Below are positions 50,911-60,148 of a stretch of 64,000 nucleotides of DNA, one piece after another. Below the pieces are notes generated by a model. It was not told the DNA's origin and did not search any database. It saw only the letters and a program-made list of their open reading frames with translations. Origin of the DNA: an uncultured bacterium (lineage in GTDB: Bacteria > Elusimicrobiota > Elusimicrobia > Elusimicrobiales > Elusimicrobiaceae); assembly GCA_949297775.1 (NCBI GenBank), contig CASFTM010000001.1, forward strand, positions 1 through 64,000, given 5' to 3'. Position 1 is the first letter of the stretch. Every line of letters begins with the position of its first letter. A program made the position numbers and the translations under genes.

Positions 50911-52306
50911 TTTTCTTTACACCTTTTTTTTCCAGAACGACCTGACGCGAACGGGCAATCGCCAGAGATTCCGCAGGAACCTCTTTAGTGACAGTAGACC
51001 CCGCGCCGATTTTTGCATATTCGTGCACCGTTACCGGCGCTACAAAATTCACGTTAGACCCTACAAACACATGGTCCCCTATAACCGTTTGGTGTTTGTT
51101 CTTTCCGTCATAATTGCAGGTAATCGTGCCGGCCCCCACGTTCACCCCGGCGCCCATTTGAGTATCGCCGATGTAGCTTAAGTGGTTTACTTTGGAACCT
51201 TCCCCAATGACGGACTTTTTAATTTCTGAAAAATTGCCCACTTTCGCGCCCTTCTTTAAAACGGATTTCGGACGTAAATGCGCATACGGCCCCAGCTGGC
51301 AGTTCTCAGATACTTCAGATTCTTCAATATAAGTACCCATTTTAATGGTAACGTTATCGCCGATAACAGAGTCTTTGATATAGACGTTTCCTTCAATGTC
51401 GCAATTCTTGCCGATAACGGTGTTACCGCAAATATAACAACCGGGGCAAATCCGCGTATCGGTACCGATTTTTACCCCCGGGTCTATATACACTTCTTTC
51501 GGGCGCACCAAGGTAACGCCTTGGTCCATCAAATCCGCGGCGACGCGGTCGCGCATAATTTGCTCGGCTTCCGCCAGCTGTGCTTTGCTGTTAATGCCCA
51601 ACGCCTGCTGATAATCCGTTCCGGCAAATACCAGCACCGGTTGGTTCATTTGTTTAATTAAAGCCAAAGTATCGGTTAAATAGTATTCGTGTTTAGGGCC
51701 CTGGGGCGTCAGTTGGGTAAGCGCGGTCTTGAGCGATTGGGAATTAAATACATACATGCCGCTGTTGATTTCGGTAATTTTTTTGGTTTCTTCGTCCGCG
51801 TCCGACTCTTCCACAATATTTTCAAACGAACCGTCCGCCGCGCGGATAATGCGCCCGTACCCGGTCGGATCCGGGACGGGAACACCCAACACCATAGCGC
51901 CGGCTTCGTTATGTTCAAATACATCCGCCATATGTTCCAGCGTTTGGGCTTTAACTAATGGAGTATCCCCATTTAAAACCATAACGGTTTCAAACTTTTG
52001 CAAGAGCGGTTCCGCCGCTTTTACCGCAGAAGCGGAGCCAGACAAATCGGTTTGATTGACAAACACCACCGGAGCTGTAACGCCCCACTTTGGCAAACCC
52101 GCTTTGACAGCCTCCACCACCGTGTCCGCCTCGTGGCCGACAACAATGCCGATAGCGGCAGGACCCAATGATTGGGCCGCCTTTAAAATATGTGCGAGTA
52201 TCGGGATTCCGCAAACGATGTGCAGCGGTTTGGGGAGAGGAGATTTCATCCGGGTGCCTTTGCCGGCTGCCAGGATAAGAACACACAGATTTTTTTTGGC
52301 TACCAT
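50903..52306 (-). CDS. glmU: Bifunctional GlmU: GlcNAc-1-P uridyltransferase and GlcN-1-P acetyltransferase
   Basis: GlmU makes UDP-GlcNAc for peptidoglycan and lipid A. In 467 residues the N-terminal uridyltransferase has LILAAGKGTRMKSPLPKPLH and VLNGDTPL. The C-terminal left-handed beta helix (about 255-455) carries hexapeptide repeats and the acetyltransferase residues in RPKSVLKKGAKVGNFSEIKKS and ITCNYDGKNKHQTVIGD. It leads the operon glmU-prs-rplY-pth from a strong promoter. Confidence 0.97.
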   Translation of the reverse strand: MVAKKNLCVLILAAGKGTRMKSPLPKPLHIVCGIPILAHILKAAQSLGPAAIGIVVGHEADTVVEAVKAGLPKWGVTAPVVFVNQTDLSGSASAVKAAEPLLQKFETVMVLNGDTPLVKAQTLEHMADVFEHNEAGAMVLGVPVPDPTGYGRIIRAADGSFENIVEESDADEETKKITEINSGMYVFNSQSLKTALTQLTPQGPKHEYYLTDTLALIKQMNQPVLVFAGTDYQQALGINSKAQLAEAEQIMRDRVAADLMDQGVTLVRPKEVYIDPGVKIGTDTRICPGCYICGNTVIGKNCDIEGNVYIKDSVIGDNVTIKMGTYIEESEVSENCQLGPYAHLRPKSVLKKGAKVGNFSEIKKSVIGEGSKVNHLSYIGDTQMGAGVNVGAGTITCNYDGKNKHQTVIGDHVFVGSNVNFVAPVTVHEYAKIGAGSTVTKEVPAESLAIARSRQVVLEKKGVKKND

Positions 52307-52376
52307 TGTTTTATCTACTCTTGCCTAAAAAAGAATCTAACTTGTTAATGACGAATCAGGAACAAATTATATATAT

Positions 52377-52405
52377 ATTATACCAATAATCCACCCAACC
52401 TGCAA
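52377..52405 (-). promoter_or_regulatory. Promoter of the glmU operon
   Basis: On the minus strand, TTGCAG (52405-52400) and a perfect TATAAT (52382-52377) are exactly 17 bases apart. The leader is about 65 bases. Confidence 0.75.
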
Positions 52406-52481
52406 AGCGGAAATGTTGGCACTTCCTGCCATAGGCGGGGCATTACAAATATTGTAGCATTTTAGTCCCCTGGCAGGCAGA

Positions 52482-53714
52482 TTACTGTATTTTCCCCACG
52501 CAAAGGGGACCTTCCGCCCGGGCAATGAATGCCCGCACCAACCCACGGGCAGAAGAAGGAGCCCCTTCCAGGACCACCTGTTGAAAATTGGAGGTTATCC
52601 CGTGCGGACGGCCGGCTTTATGCTCTTCAATAAATACTTCCTGTTCCGTTCCCACCAAAGAGGCGGCAAATGCGGCGCGCAACTCTTTATCCAAGGCGCG
52701 CAGTGCGTCTGCACGGCGTTTGATTTCTTCGTGCGGCAGCTGCTTAAACGCCGCCGCCGGGGTGCCAGGGCGGGGCGAATAGCTAAATACGTGAAGGCCC
52801 GCCAGGCGGATATCGCGGATAAAAGCGGAGGTGGCTTCAAAATCGGCTTCCGTTTCGGTGGGGTAGCCGGCAATGACGTCTGCAAAAATGCCGATTTGCG
52901 GCACCCGGCGGCGCAGCTCTTCCACGCGCGCGCGGTAAGCGGACGTATCATAATGGCGGTTCATGTCCTTTAAAATTTTATCGCATCCGGCTTGCAGCGG
53001 CAAGTGGAAGTAATTGCAAAACCGCTCCGGGTGCCGGGCCATTTGGTCCATAATGCCATCCGTAACCGTTTGCAGTTCAATAGAGGAAAAACGCACCCGG
53101 AATTTGCCCGGCAGGGCGGCAATCCGCTCGCACAGGGCGGCCAAATCCGCACCGGTTTGCGGGCACAGATAGTTACCAATGTTTATGCCCGTTAGTACAA
53201 TTTCGGCAAACCCTTTTTGCTCCAAGGTTTGGATTTCGCTCAGCACATCCGCCAGCGGTTTGGAACGCTTGACCGGACGGGCATACGGCACAATGCAGTA
53301 AGAGCAAAAGCAGTCGCACCCGTCCTGGATTTTGATAAACGCGCGGCTGTGGCCTTCGTGCCCGGACACTGTCCAGCACACGTCCGGCACGTGAAACAGC
53401 GTTTTGCCTAAATCGTATTTGCCGATCACTTCGGCCTGCGGGAATTTTTCGCGCACGAGTTTTTCGTGTGCGGCAGCGTAACAGCCGGTTAAAATGAGCC
53501 GCGCGCGCGGGTTGCGCCGCAGGATTTGGCGGATTTGTTTTTCCACATCTTTATCGGCCTGGTGGGTAACGGTACAGGTGTTGAGCAGGCAAACGTCCGC
53601 CGTTTCAAACGAGTCTGCCGGCGCAAAGCCGGCCCGCAGGAACGCTTCCCACAAAGCTTGGCTTTCCACCTGGTTGACGCGGCAGCCGAATGTTTTTAAA
53701 AAGAAAGTAGCCAT
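52482..53714 (-). CDS. mtaB: tRNA (t6A37) methylthiotransferase MtaB-type radical SAM enzyme
   Basis: MtaB converts t6A37 to ms2t6A in tRNAs reading ANN codons. The start is ATG at 53714, overlapping the rsmE stop. The 410 residues have the N-terminal UPF0004 domain with three cluster cysteines (KTFGCRVNQVES, LLNTCTVTHQADKD, ILTGCYA). The radical SAM core (QDGCDCFCSYCIVPYARP, CX3CX2C) and a C-terminal TRAM-like segment follow. The NTCTVTHQAD pattern places it with MtaB and not MiaB or RimO. Confidence 0.92.
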   Translation of the reverse strand: MATFFLKTFGCRVNQVESQALWEAFLRAGFAPADSFETADVCLLNTCTVTHQADKDVEKQIRQILRRNPRARLILTGCYAAAHEKLVREKFPQAEVIGKYDLGKTLFHVPDVCWTVSGHEGHSRAFIKIQDGCDCFCSYCIVPYARPVKRSKPLADVLSEIQTLEQKGFAEIVLTGINIGNYLCPQTGADLAALCERIAALPGKFRVRFSSIELQTVTDGIMDQMARHPERFCNYFHLPLQAGCDKILKDMNRHYDTSAYRARVEELRRRVPQIGIFADVIAGYPTETEADFEATSAFIRDIRLAGLHVFSYSPRPGTPAAAFKQLPHEEIKRRADALRALDKELRAAFAASLVGTEQEVFIEEHKAGRPHGITSNFQQVVLEGAPSSARGLVRAFIARAEGPLCVGKIQ

Positions 53715-54409
53715 TATAATAGTTTTGCGGCAACGGCAATGCAGGCCGTTTCCGCCCGCAAGATATATACCCCCAGCGTAACCGGGAGCACATTGCATTG
53801 GGCGGCGATGACGATTTCTTCATCCGTCCATCCCCCCGCGGGCCCCACATACACGCGCAAACGCTTGGGGTTTCCCAATTTTTCCTGCCCCCAGGCTAAG
53901 GTGTGGGTTTCTTCAGCCTCGTAAGCAATCAGCGAAGGAATTTCCTGCTGGAGGGCTTCGGTAAATTTAACGGGCGGCAAAATCTGCGGGACAAAAGGCG
54001 TATCGCACTGTTTGCACGCTGCCACCATAATTTGGCGCCAACGGTCATTTTTGCCATCCCACTTTTTTAGCACATCATACTCGCTTCGCTCCGTCCATAC
54101 CGGGCGGAAGGCCGCCACCCCCAGCTGGGTGCATTTATCCAACACGTCTTCCAGCCCCGTGCGGGAATTAGGCGCAAAGCACAGCTCCAGCTCCAAGGCC
54201 GGGCGGCGCACCGGGCACGGTTTCAACAGCGTACCGCGGACAAACTTCTTTTGAATACGGTCTATGCGCGCCATATACTGGCGGCCCGTACCGTCAAACA
54301 CGCGGATTTCGTCCCCCTCTTTATGCCGCGCTACCGCGCTGGCGTGGTGGGCTTCCGCGTCCGTTAAGAAAAATTCGGTTTCTTTGATGTCTGCAAAATA
54401 CTGGGGCAT
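53714..54409 (-). CDS. rsmE: 16S rRNA (uracil1498-N3)-methyltransferase
   Basis: RsmE methylates U1498 of 16S rRNA in the assembled 30S subunit. In 231 residues: a PUA-like N-terminus (HHASAVARHKEGDEIRVFDG) and the SPOUT knot with VDKCTQLGVAAFRPVWTERSEY, VAACKQCDTPFVPQI, YVGPAGGWTDEEI and LGVYILRAETACIAV. The start has no SD; TAAAAT (54421-54416) ends six bases before the ATG, so it is likely leaderless. MtaB follows with a one-base overlap. Confidence 0.94.
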   Translation of the reverse strand: MPQYFADIKETEFFLTDAEAHHASAVARHKEGDEIRVFDGTGRQYMARIDRIQKKFVRGTLLKPCPVRRPALELELCFAPNSRTGLEDVLDKCTQLGVAAFRPVWTERSEYDVLKKWDGKNDRWRQIMVAACKQCDTPFVPQILPPVKFTEALQQEIPSLIAYEAEETHTLAWGQEKLGNPKRLRVYVGPAGGWTDEEIVIAAQCNVLPVTLGVYILRAETACIAVAAKLL

Positions 54410-54612
54410 ATAGTTATTTTACTTTTTAAGGGTTCAAAAGTAAAAATGCACCCTGGCCGGAAACGTCTTCCTGCCCATATGGGGCATACATTGGACGTTT
54501 TGCGGGTTGAACAAAGAAGGCAACGTCTCGTTTTCTTTTTAATGTGTCCTTCGGCTTATTTATCCCCGGGGTTGCAGTTCGGTTTTATGAAAATTAAACA
54601 TCTGTCTGTTTG

Positions 54613-54641
54613 TTGCACTGGCATAACGGTTTTATTATAAT
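54613..54641 (+). promoter_or_regulatory. Promoter giving a leaderless mRNA for the YdeI-like gene
   Basis: TTGCAC (54613-54618) and a perfect TATAAT (54636-54641) are 17 bases apart. The ATG at 54648 falls on the expected transcription start. Confidence 0.75.
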
Positions 54642-54647
54642 GTTGCT

Positions 54648-55217
54648 ATGTCTCCAATTACGGAAACGTTTTACCCCCATACAAGAGAAGACTGGCGTTT
54701 ATGGCTTAGCCAAAATCATCAAAATAAAAAAGAGATCTGGCTTCTCTATCCACATAAAGACACCCATTTGCCCAGCATAGCCTACGCTGACGCTGTGCAA
54801 GAAGCAATTTGTTTCGGATGGATCGACGGACAGCGATGCAAGTTTAACGAAAAATTCTCCTGCCAACGCTGGACTCCTCGTTCCGCTGCCAGTTCTTGGA
54901 GTGAATTAAATAAACATCTTGCTCGTTTGGCATTAAATAAAGGGATGATGACCCCTGCCGGGTTAAAAACACTGCCAGATCTAAACCCAAATACGTTTGT
55001 TATTCCTCCCCTTCTGTTACAAGAGCTTAAAAAAGATAGGCTGGTTTGGAAGCACTTTTGCGCATTTCCCCCGCATTATCAGCGCATACGTCTGGATTAT
55101 ATAATCCGCCGGATGAACCGCCCCGCACTATACAAAAAAACTTTGGAGCATTTTATAAAACAGACCCGGGACGCAAAACGCTACGGCCCTTTCAAAGACA
55201 GCCCGGATATTTATTAA
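54648..55217 (+). CDS. YdeI/OmdA-family protein
   Basis: The family includes Salmonella OmdA/YdeI-type proteins implicated in resistance to peptides, with unsettled biochemistry. In 189 residues: FYPHTREDWRLWLSQNHQNKKEIWLLYPHK, the conserved YADAVQEAICFGWIDGQRCKF, RWTPRSAASSWSELNKHLARLALNKGMMTPAG, and a Lys/Arg-rich C-terminus matching the short helical end of the family. No signal peptide. The gene is single, with a consensus promoter and no leader. Confidence 0.85.
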   Translation: MSPITETFYPHTREDWRLWLSQNHQNKKEIWLLYPHKDTHLPSIAYADAVQEAICFGWIDGQRCKFNEKFSCQRWTPRSAASSWSELNKHLARLALNKGMMTPAGLKTLPDLNPNTFVIPPLLLQELKKDRLVWKHFCAFPPHYQRIRLDYIIRRMNRPALYKKTLEHFIKQTRDAKRYGPFKDSPDIY

Positions 55218-55369
55218 CATACTTGCCGCTAGGCGGATTTATTTGCTTCCCTAAAAATAAAACCCCCGCTAAAAAGCGAGGAACAAGAAATAGAAACAGA
55301 CACTAAAATGCCAATAATTCTATAATGTAAACCCTTTGTTTATAAATTCTCCATACTGGATATTTACCA

Positions 55370-55402
55370 TAAAAAAGGGGCCGGATATACCAGCCCCTTT
55401 TC
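55370..55402 (-). terminator. Terminator of hrcA-grpE-dnaK
   Basis: AAAAGGGGC and GCCCCTTTT close a stem with inner pairing around GGTATATCC, and a T run follows on the minus strand. Confidence 0.8.
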
Positions 55403-55419
55403 GGATTTATCACCCAAAC

Positions 55420-57288
55420 TTATTTATCCACGACTTCGGCTTCCACCACGTCGTCCTTGCCGCCGTTATTGGCAGCACCGGCTTGGGCCGAGGCGTCCGG
55501 ACCCGGCTGGGCTCCGGCCTGCGCCTGCTGTTGAGCTTGCGCGTTTTTGTACATCGCTTCGCCCAATTTCTGACCGGCCTGCAAGGCTGCTTCCGTAGCG
55601 GATTTGATTTTTGCCGCATCGTCCGTTTTCAGCGCTTCTTTCAGGTCGCCCAGCGCGCGGTCAATCGCCAAGCGGTCGTCCTGGGACACTTTGTCGCCGT
55701 AATCTTTCAGAGCCTTTTCGGTCTTATAGAGCACACTGTCGCCTTCGTTTTTGGCTTCCACGAACTCTTTATGTTTTTTATCTTCTTCGGCGAATTTCTC
55801 GGCGTCTTTGACGAATTTTTCCACTTCCGCATCGCTCAGCTTGTTAGGAGAACTGATGGTAATGTGCTGTTCTTTATTGGTGCCCAGGTCTTTGGCGGAA
55901 ACGTTCAAAATACCGTTGGCGTCAATATCAAACGTCACTTCAATCTGCGGTACGCCGCGCGGAGCCGGCGGAATACCGTCCAGGTCAAATTTACCCAGCG
56001 GCACGTTGTCTTTGGCCATCGGGCGTTCACCCTGCAGTACGTTAATGGTTACCGCGGGCTGGTTGTCCGACGCCGTGGAGAAAATTTGCGTCTTGCGCAC
56101 CGGGATCGTGGTGTTGCGTTCAATGAGGCGCGTGCACACACCGCCCAAGGTTTCCAAGCCCAAGGACAGCGGCGTAACGTCCAACAAGAGCACATCCTTG
56201 ACTTCACCGGTCAAAATACCGGCCTGTACCGCCGCGCCGATGGCTACGCATTCCATCGGGTCAATGCCGCGTTCAATTTTCTTGCCTACGAGGTCTTCCA
56301 CGTATTTCTGCACAATCGGCATACGGGTCGGACCGCCGACCAAGATGATGCGGTCAATCTGCGAAGCGGTTAATCCCGCATCGGACAACGCCTGGTTGAC
56401 GGATTTGCCGCAGCGTTTGACGATGTCGTCCACCAAGCTTTCCAGTTTGGCGCGGGAAAGTTTGAGCTCCAGGTGTTTGGAACCGGTGCTGTCTACGCTG
56501 ATGAAAGGCAGGTTGATGTCCGTTTCCATGGTGGTAGACAGTTCAATTTTGGCTTTTTCGGCCGCGTCTTTCAGGCGCTGCTGGGCCTGTTTGTCCTGGG
56601 ACAAATCAATGCCGGTCTGTTTGCGGAATTCGTCCACCATCCACTGGATGATGGCGTTATCCATATCCGTACCGCCCAGCTGCGTATCGCCGGAGGTGGA
56701 AAGCACGTCAAAGGTGCCTTCTTTGCCCATTTCCATAATGGTTACATCCAGCGTACCGCCGCCTAAGTCAAACACCATTACTTTTTGTTCTTTGCCGGCT
56801 TTATCAATACCGAAAGCCAACGCGGCGGCGGTCGGTTCGTTTACCAAGCGGACCACTTCCAAGCCCGCAATGCGCCCGGCGTCTTTGGTGGCCTGGCGCT
56901 GGTTGTCGTTAAAATAAGCGGGTACGGTGATAACGGCTTTTTCCACCGGTTCGCCCAAGAAGGCTTCGGCGTCTTTTTTCACTTTCTGCAAGATGAAAGC
57001 CGAGAGCTGCTGGGGCGTAAATTCCTGCCCGCGCAAATTGTATTTATAGTTTTCCCCCATTTTGCGTTTGAAGGCGGTTACGGTGCCTTCCGGGTTGGCA
57101 ATAGCCTGACGGCGGGCCGGTTCACCCACCAGACGCTGTCCGTCTTTGGTAAACGCCACATAAGACGGGAACGCCTTGCCGCCGATGGAGTTGCCTTCGG
57201 CAGACGGAATGATGGTTCCTCTGCCTCCTTCCATCACCGCCGCAGCCGTGTTGGAAGTTCCTAAGTCAATACCAATGATTTTAGCCAT
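55420..57288 (-). CDS. dnaK: Chaperone DnaK (Hsp70)
   Basis: DnaK binds exposed hydrophobic peptides under ATP control. In 622 residues: ATPase domain ([19 protein letters not shown], then [17 protein letters not shown] and [17 protein letters not shown]), the conserved linker [16 protein letters not shown], the substrate domain and helical lid. It ends in a Gln/Ala/Gly-rich tail and the conserved EAEVVDK-like end. ATG at 57288 follows AAGGAG. No dnaJ follows; the operon stops here. Confidence 0.97.
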   Translation of the reverse strand: MAKIIGIDLGTSNTAAAVMEGGRGTIIPSAEGNSIGGKAFPSYVAFTKDGQRLVGEPARRQAIANPEGTVTAFKRKMGENYKYNLRGQEFTPQQLSAFILQKVKKDAEAFLGEPVEKAVITVPAYFNDNQRQATKDAGRIAGLEVVRLVNEPTAAALAFGIDKAGKEQKVMVFDLGGGTLDVTIMEMGKEGTFDVLSTSGDTQLGGTDMDNAIIQWMVDEFRKQTGIDLSQDKQAQQRLKDAAEKAKIELSTTMETDINLPFISVDSTGSKHLELKLSRAKLESLVDDIVKRCGKSVNQALSDAGLTASQIDRIILVGGPTRMPIVQKYVEDLVGKKIERGIDPMECVAIGAAVQAGILTGEVKDVLLLDVTPLSLGLETLGGVCTRLIERNTTIPVRKTQIFSTASDNQPAVTINVLQGERPMAKDNVPLGKFDLDGIPPAPRGVPQIEVTFDIDANGILNVSAKDLGTNKEQHITISSPNKLSDAEVEKFVKDAEKFAEEDKKHKEFVEAKNEGDSVLYKTEKALKDYGDKVSQDDRLAIDRALGDLKEALKTDDAAKIKSATEAALQAGQKLGEAMYKNAQAQQQAQAGAQPGPDASAQAGAANNGGKDDVVEAEVVDK

Positions 57289-57342
57289 ACTGTTGTTTCT
57301 CCTTGTAAATCAAAAAATGTTTTACCCCAAAGCGGAACGGCC

Positions 57343-57930
57343 TTACCCTTCCGCGTGCTGGCCGACAATCACCCGCGCCGGGCGCAGGACTTTGCCGTCC
57401 ATTGTAAAGCCCATTTGCACTTCTTGCAACACCATTCCGTCCTGGGCTTCGGAAGACGGAATCATCGCTACCACTTCCTGGGTAGCCGGGTCATAGGGTT
57501 TATCCAGCACGTCCATATGCTCAATCCCTTCGGCCTTGAAGGCCTTTTCCAGCTCCGTAAAAACCATATTCAGTCCGTCTTTTACGGCTTTTAACGAAGA
57601 GGAACATTCTTCTTCTGTCTGTTTTTTGGTTAACTCCTCGCGCTGGCGCAGTAACACTTCGTATGCGGGCAGCAGTTTTTCGGCAAATTGTTTTTTACCA
57701 TAGGCCAGAAAAGACGCTTTTTCGCGTTCGGTCCGTTTGCGGTAATTTTCAAAATCCGCGCTTAGGCGGACCAACTGGTCGTAATAATCAGGCTTGGTTT
57801 CTTTGGCGGGTTCGTCTTCCGGTTTTGTTTCCATTTCCGGTTCACTTACTTCCGGCAAATCCTGTTCGTTTAATTCTTCGGCGTCGGCTGCGCCGTGTTT
57901 CTGATGTTTCTTACTCATAATCCTTTTCAT
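57343..57930 (-). CDS. grpE: GrpE nucleotide exchange factor
   Basis: GrpE releases ADP from DnaK. In 195 residues a disordered acidic N-terminus and Pro/Glu stretch is followed by DYYDQLVRLSADFENYRKRTEREK (long dimer helix) and the beta domain with LDKPYDPATQEVVAM and VLRPARVIVGQ. The start could be ATG 57930 or the later ATG 57918 (MSKKHQKHG); both overlap the hrcA end, and the second has AAGGA close before it. Confidence 0.95.
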   Translation of the reverse strand: MKRIMSKKHQKHGAADAEELNEQDLPEVSEPEMETKPEDEPAKETKPDYYDQLVRLSADFENYRKRTEREKASFLAYGKKQFAEKLLPAYEVLLRQREELTKKQTEEECSSSLKAVKDGLNMVFTELEKAFKAEGIEHMDVLDKPYDPATQEVVAMIPSSEAQDGMVLQEVQMGFTMDGKVLRPARVIVGQHAEG

Positions 57931-59011
57931 CCTCAGCAGGCAATGCCGCCCAATGGTTCATAGACGCCTGCAAAAGCTCCCCTATAAAATTGACCAGGGA
58001 CATTACTCTGGTATATTCCATATGCTTGGGCCCGATAATGCCCAGCATCCCTACTGTTTTATCCCCCACGCGGCAAGCGGTGGAAACGATACTGAGGTTT
58101 TTCAGTTCCGTTAGTTCGTTCTCGCTGCCGATACTGACGTTCACTTTTTGGTTGGATTTCTCCATATCCGTCATTTTCTCGTTAAGCAACGAGGAAAACC
58201 GTTCGCGCTCTTCTACCACGCGCATCATTTGTTTCAAATCTTCGTAATCGGCCTGGGTGGTGTTTTCAAGCAACCGTCCAATGCCTTCCACATATAATTC
58301 ATCCGCACCCGTTTGCGGGCGTTCAATATCTTTAAGCACCTGGGTTGCCAAATCCGCCAGGTCCGAAATTTCGCGGTGGCCCGAATGAATGTGCTGCCAC
58401 AGCACCTGCCGGGCCTGCGCCAACGTCAGGCCGGCAATTTCCGCATTAATGAACCGGCTGAGCACCCGCAGGCGGGAAGGCTCTATCACGTACCCCGTAC
58501 GCACCGGCCAGTGCCGCACCGTACCCGGCTGGGTGACCAAGACCGCCAAAATCATACCCGGCGCCACCGGAATAAAATCCAACCGCTGGATGCGCTGGTC
58601 CGCCACGTGGGCCGCATACACAAACCCCGCCGCGCCGGAAAGCATAGCCAGCAGGCGCGAGGTCTGCACGAGCATATTGTCCACTTCGTTCACGCGGGCG
58701 TCGTATTGTTCTTCAATGCGCTGGCGTTCGCGGGCGGCCATTTTTTGCACGTTAGCCAAATAATCCACATAATAGCGGTAGGCTTTATCCGTAGGAATAC
58801 GACCGCCGGAGGTGTGCGGCTGGTAGAGGTAGCCCTCTTCTTCCAGTTCTTTCATAATGTTGCGGATGGTCGCACTGGATACATCCTGCAGGGCGCCTTC
58901 GGCAATCATCTGCGAACCGACCGGGCGGCGGGTTTCTACAAACTGTTGGATAACCCACCGCAAAATTTTTTCTTTGCGGGCTTTAGCAATTTCCGGTTTT
59001 AAAATTCTCAT
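57911..59011 (-). CDS. hrcA: Heat-inducible transcription repressor HrcA
   Basis: HrcA binds CIRCE and represses chaperone operons, with GroEL as co-factor in well-studied species. In 366 residues the winged helix is at the N-terminus (RKEKILRWVIQQFVETRRPVGSQMI, then VSSATIRNIMKELEEEGYLYQPHTSGGRIPTDKAYRYYVD). The GAF-like inserted region and dimerisation domain follow (GMLGIIGPKHMEYTRVMSLVNFIGE). It is the first gene of hrcA-grpE-dnaK and should regulate itself through the CIRCE at 59051. Confidence 0.96.
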   Translation of the reverse strand: MRILKPEIAKARKEKILRWVIQQFVETRRPVGSQMIAEGALQDVSSATIRNIMKELEEEGYLYQPHTSGGRIPTDKAYRYYVDYLANVQKMAARERQRIEEQYDARVNEVDNMLVQTSRLLAMLSGAAGFVYAAHVADQRIQRLDFIPVAPGMILAVLVTQPGTVRHWPVRTGYVIEPSRLRVLSRFINAEIAGLTLAQARQVLWQHIHSGHREISDLADLATQVLKDIERPQTGADELYVEGIGRLLENTTQADYEDLKQMMRVVEERERFSSLLNEKMTDMEKSNQKVNVSIGSENELTELKNLSIVSTACRVGDKTVGMLGIIGPKHMEYTRVMSLVNFIGELLQASMNHWAALPAEDEKDYE

Positions 59012-59050
59012 ACCTTTTTCCTGGAGAGCCGTCTGTGCATTCGGTTTATT

Positions 59051-59077
59051 TTAGCACTCTTTGGTCGTCACTGCTAA
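59051..59077. promoter_or_regulatory. CIRCE operator (HrcA-binding)
   Basis: TTAGCACTC (59051-59059), nine bases, then CACTGCTAA (59069-59077). One half matches the CIRCE consensus perfectly, the other differs at two positions. It lies just downstream of the hrcA promoter, over the expected transcription start. Confidence 0.9.
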
Positions 59078-59078
59078 T

Positions 59079-59107
59079 ATTATATGCAATTATTTTATTT
59101 TTGTCAA
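59079..59107 (-). promoter_or_regulatory. Promoter of hrcA-grpE-dnaK
   Basis: On the minus strand, a perfect TTGACA (59107-59102) and a perfect TATAAT (59084-59079) are 17 bases apart. The CIRCE begins two bases after the -10 box. Confidence 0.9.
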
Positions 59108-59169
59108 CCCCTTTTTTAGACTGCTAATTTTGAACCCTTCCGCTCCGTCGGGCAGGCGCTTATCAAAGA

Positions 59170-59210
59170 GCATAAAAGAAACCCTTTCTATCTGCAAGTA
59201 TAGAAAGGGT
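59170..59210 (-). terminator. Terminator of pilin 3
   Basis: ACCCTTTCTAT (59181-59191) and ATAGAAAGGGT (59200-59210) form an 11-bp stem with an 8-base loop, followed on the minus strand by TTCTTTT. Confidence 0.8.
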
Positions 59211-59253
59211 GATGCCCAAAAACAAGCCGATTTTTATACTAGATGAAAAATCG

Positions 59254-59793
59254 TTATGGAAGTTTATAACTGCGGTAAGGGCCAGTGCTATCATTCCCCG
59301 GAGCAGAAGAGACTTTCACCCCTCCGAGCGCTTGGCAGACTTTATCTCTTATTCCTTCCGTGGCGCCATACGCCCGGCAATAGCGGTTGGAAGAATTTAA
59401 AGAACGGAAATACCGCGGAACGGTTTTGTTAATTGAAGCAGCCGGGGAGCAATATACTTCCATATATGTAGAAGCGTCAATATGGCAACTGAATTTATTG
59501 GCCACCGCCACGTGATTCCCCTCCGCCGTAACATTTCCAGGGAAGGAGATATCCAAATCTTCAAACTTAGTTGTATAGGATCCATTTGCCATATAATACA
59601 CGGCCTGCGCCTGACGCAACGCATCCCCCAATAACATCATTTGCGTATAGCGGGCTTTGGCAACTGCCAACTGATACTGCGGCAACGCTACTGCCGCCAA
59701 GATACCGATAATTAAAACGACCACTAACAGCTCTATTAGCGTAAATCCGGCGTTTTTATACACCGGGAAGATTTTTTGATAAATTTTGTTCAT
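59254..59793 (-). CDS. Type IV pilin-like protein (pilin 3)
   Basis: This pilin shares the N-terminal module of the other two ([30 protein letters not shown]), then diverges: [35 protein letters not shown]. The C-domain is different from pilins 1 and 2 (end SSAPGNDSTGPYRSYKLP), with cysteines for internal disulfides. ATG at 59793 gives 179 residues; there is no SD and the same T12/palindrome module lies upstream. It stands alone, and no pilus assembly genes occur in the window. Confidence 0.9.
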   Translation of the reverse strand: MNKIYQKIFPVYKNAGFTLIELLVVVLIIGILAAVALPQYQLAVAKARYTQMMLLGDALRQAQAVYYMANGSYTTKFEDLDISFPGNVTAEGNHVAVANKFSCHIDASTYMEVYCSPAASINKTVPRYFRSLNSSNRYCRAYGATEGIRDKVCQALGGVKVSSAPGNDSTGPYRSYKLP

Positions 59794-59827
59794 AGCCAAA
59801 ATTTATCAAAAAAAAAAAACAAATCAA
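59778..59827 (-). promoter_or_regulatory. Pilin 3 promoter module
   Basis: TTGATT (59827-59822), T12 (59819-59808), TAAATT (59805-59800), six bases, ATG at 59793. The palindrome has 11-bp arms GATAAATTTTG (59778-59788) and CAAAATTTATC (59797-59807) around an 8-base centre. Confidence 0.6.
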
Positions 59828-59835
59828 GCCCAGAG

Positions 59836-60070
59836 GCGGGGTTCCCTTCTCTATGCCCGTTAACACGACTAGTTTAGGCCACACTGTTCCGATATGTCGC
59901 ACTCTAACGAAACAGCCCTTGCCAGGGGCAGGGCCAGAGCCTGGCCCCCTTCTCTATACCCGTTAGCGCGATTAGTTTAAGCCACACTGTTTCCGCCATG
60001 ACGCGCCCTTACGCCACGGCCCAGAAGCTGGGCTCCCCTCTCTATGCCCGCCAACACGATTAGTTTAAGT
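59836..60070. repeat. Interspersed repeat array upstream of pilin 3
   Basis: Three copies have cores starting at 59854, 59957 and 60045 (spacings 103 and 88). Hairpins lie between them: GGGCCAG-AGC-CTGGCCC at 59931-59947 and GGCCCAG-AAG-CTGGGCT near 60019-60035. The arms differ between copies but remain self-complementary. Confidence 0.8.
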
Positions 60071-60148
60071 TATATTGAAATCCCGCCCAAACCATTTGTC
60101 CTGCCCGCAGCCGTGCGAAGCCTCTCCACAAAAAGCTACAATATAGAT

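Noticed and set aside
59836-60070. Repeats as integron attC sites (GTTAACA/GTTAGC words)
   Set aside because: The paired core sites and simple/complementary arm layout of attC are not seen. There is no integrase, and the pilins lie upstream-to-repeat in the wrong arrangement for cassettes.
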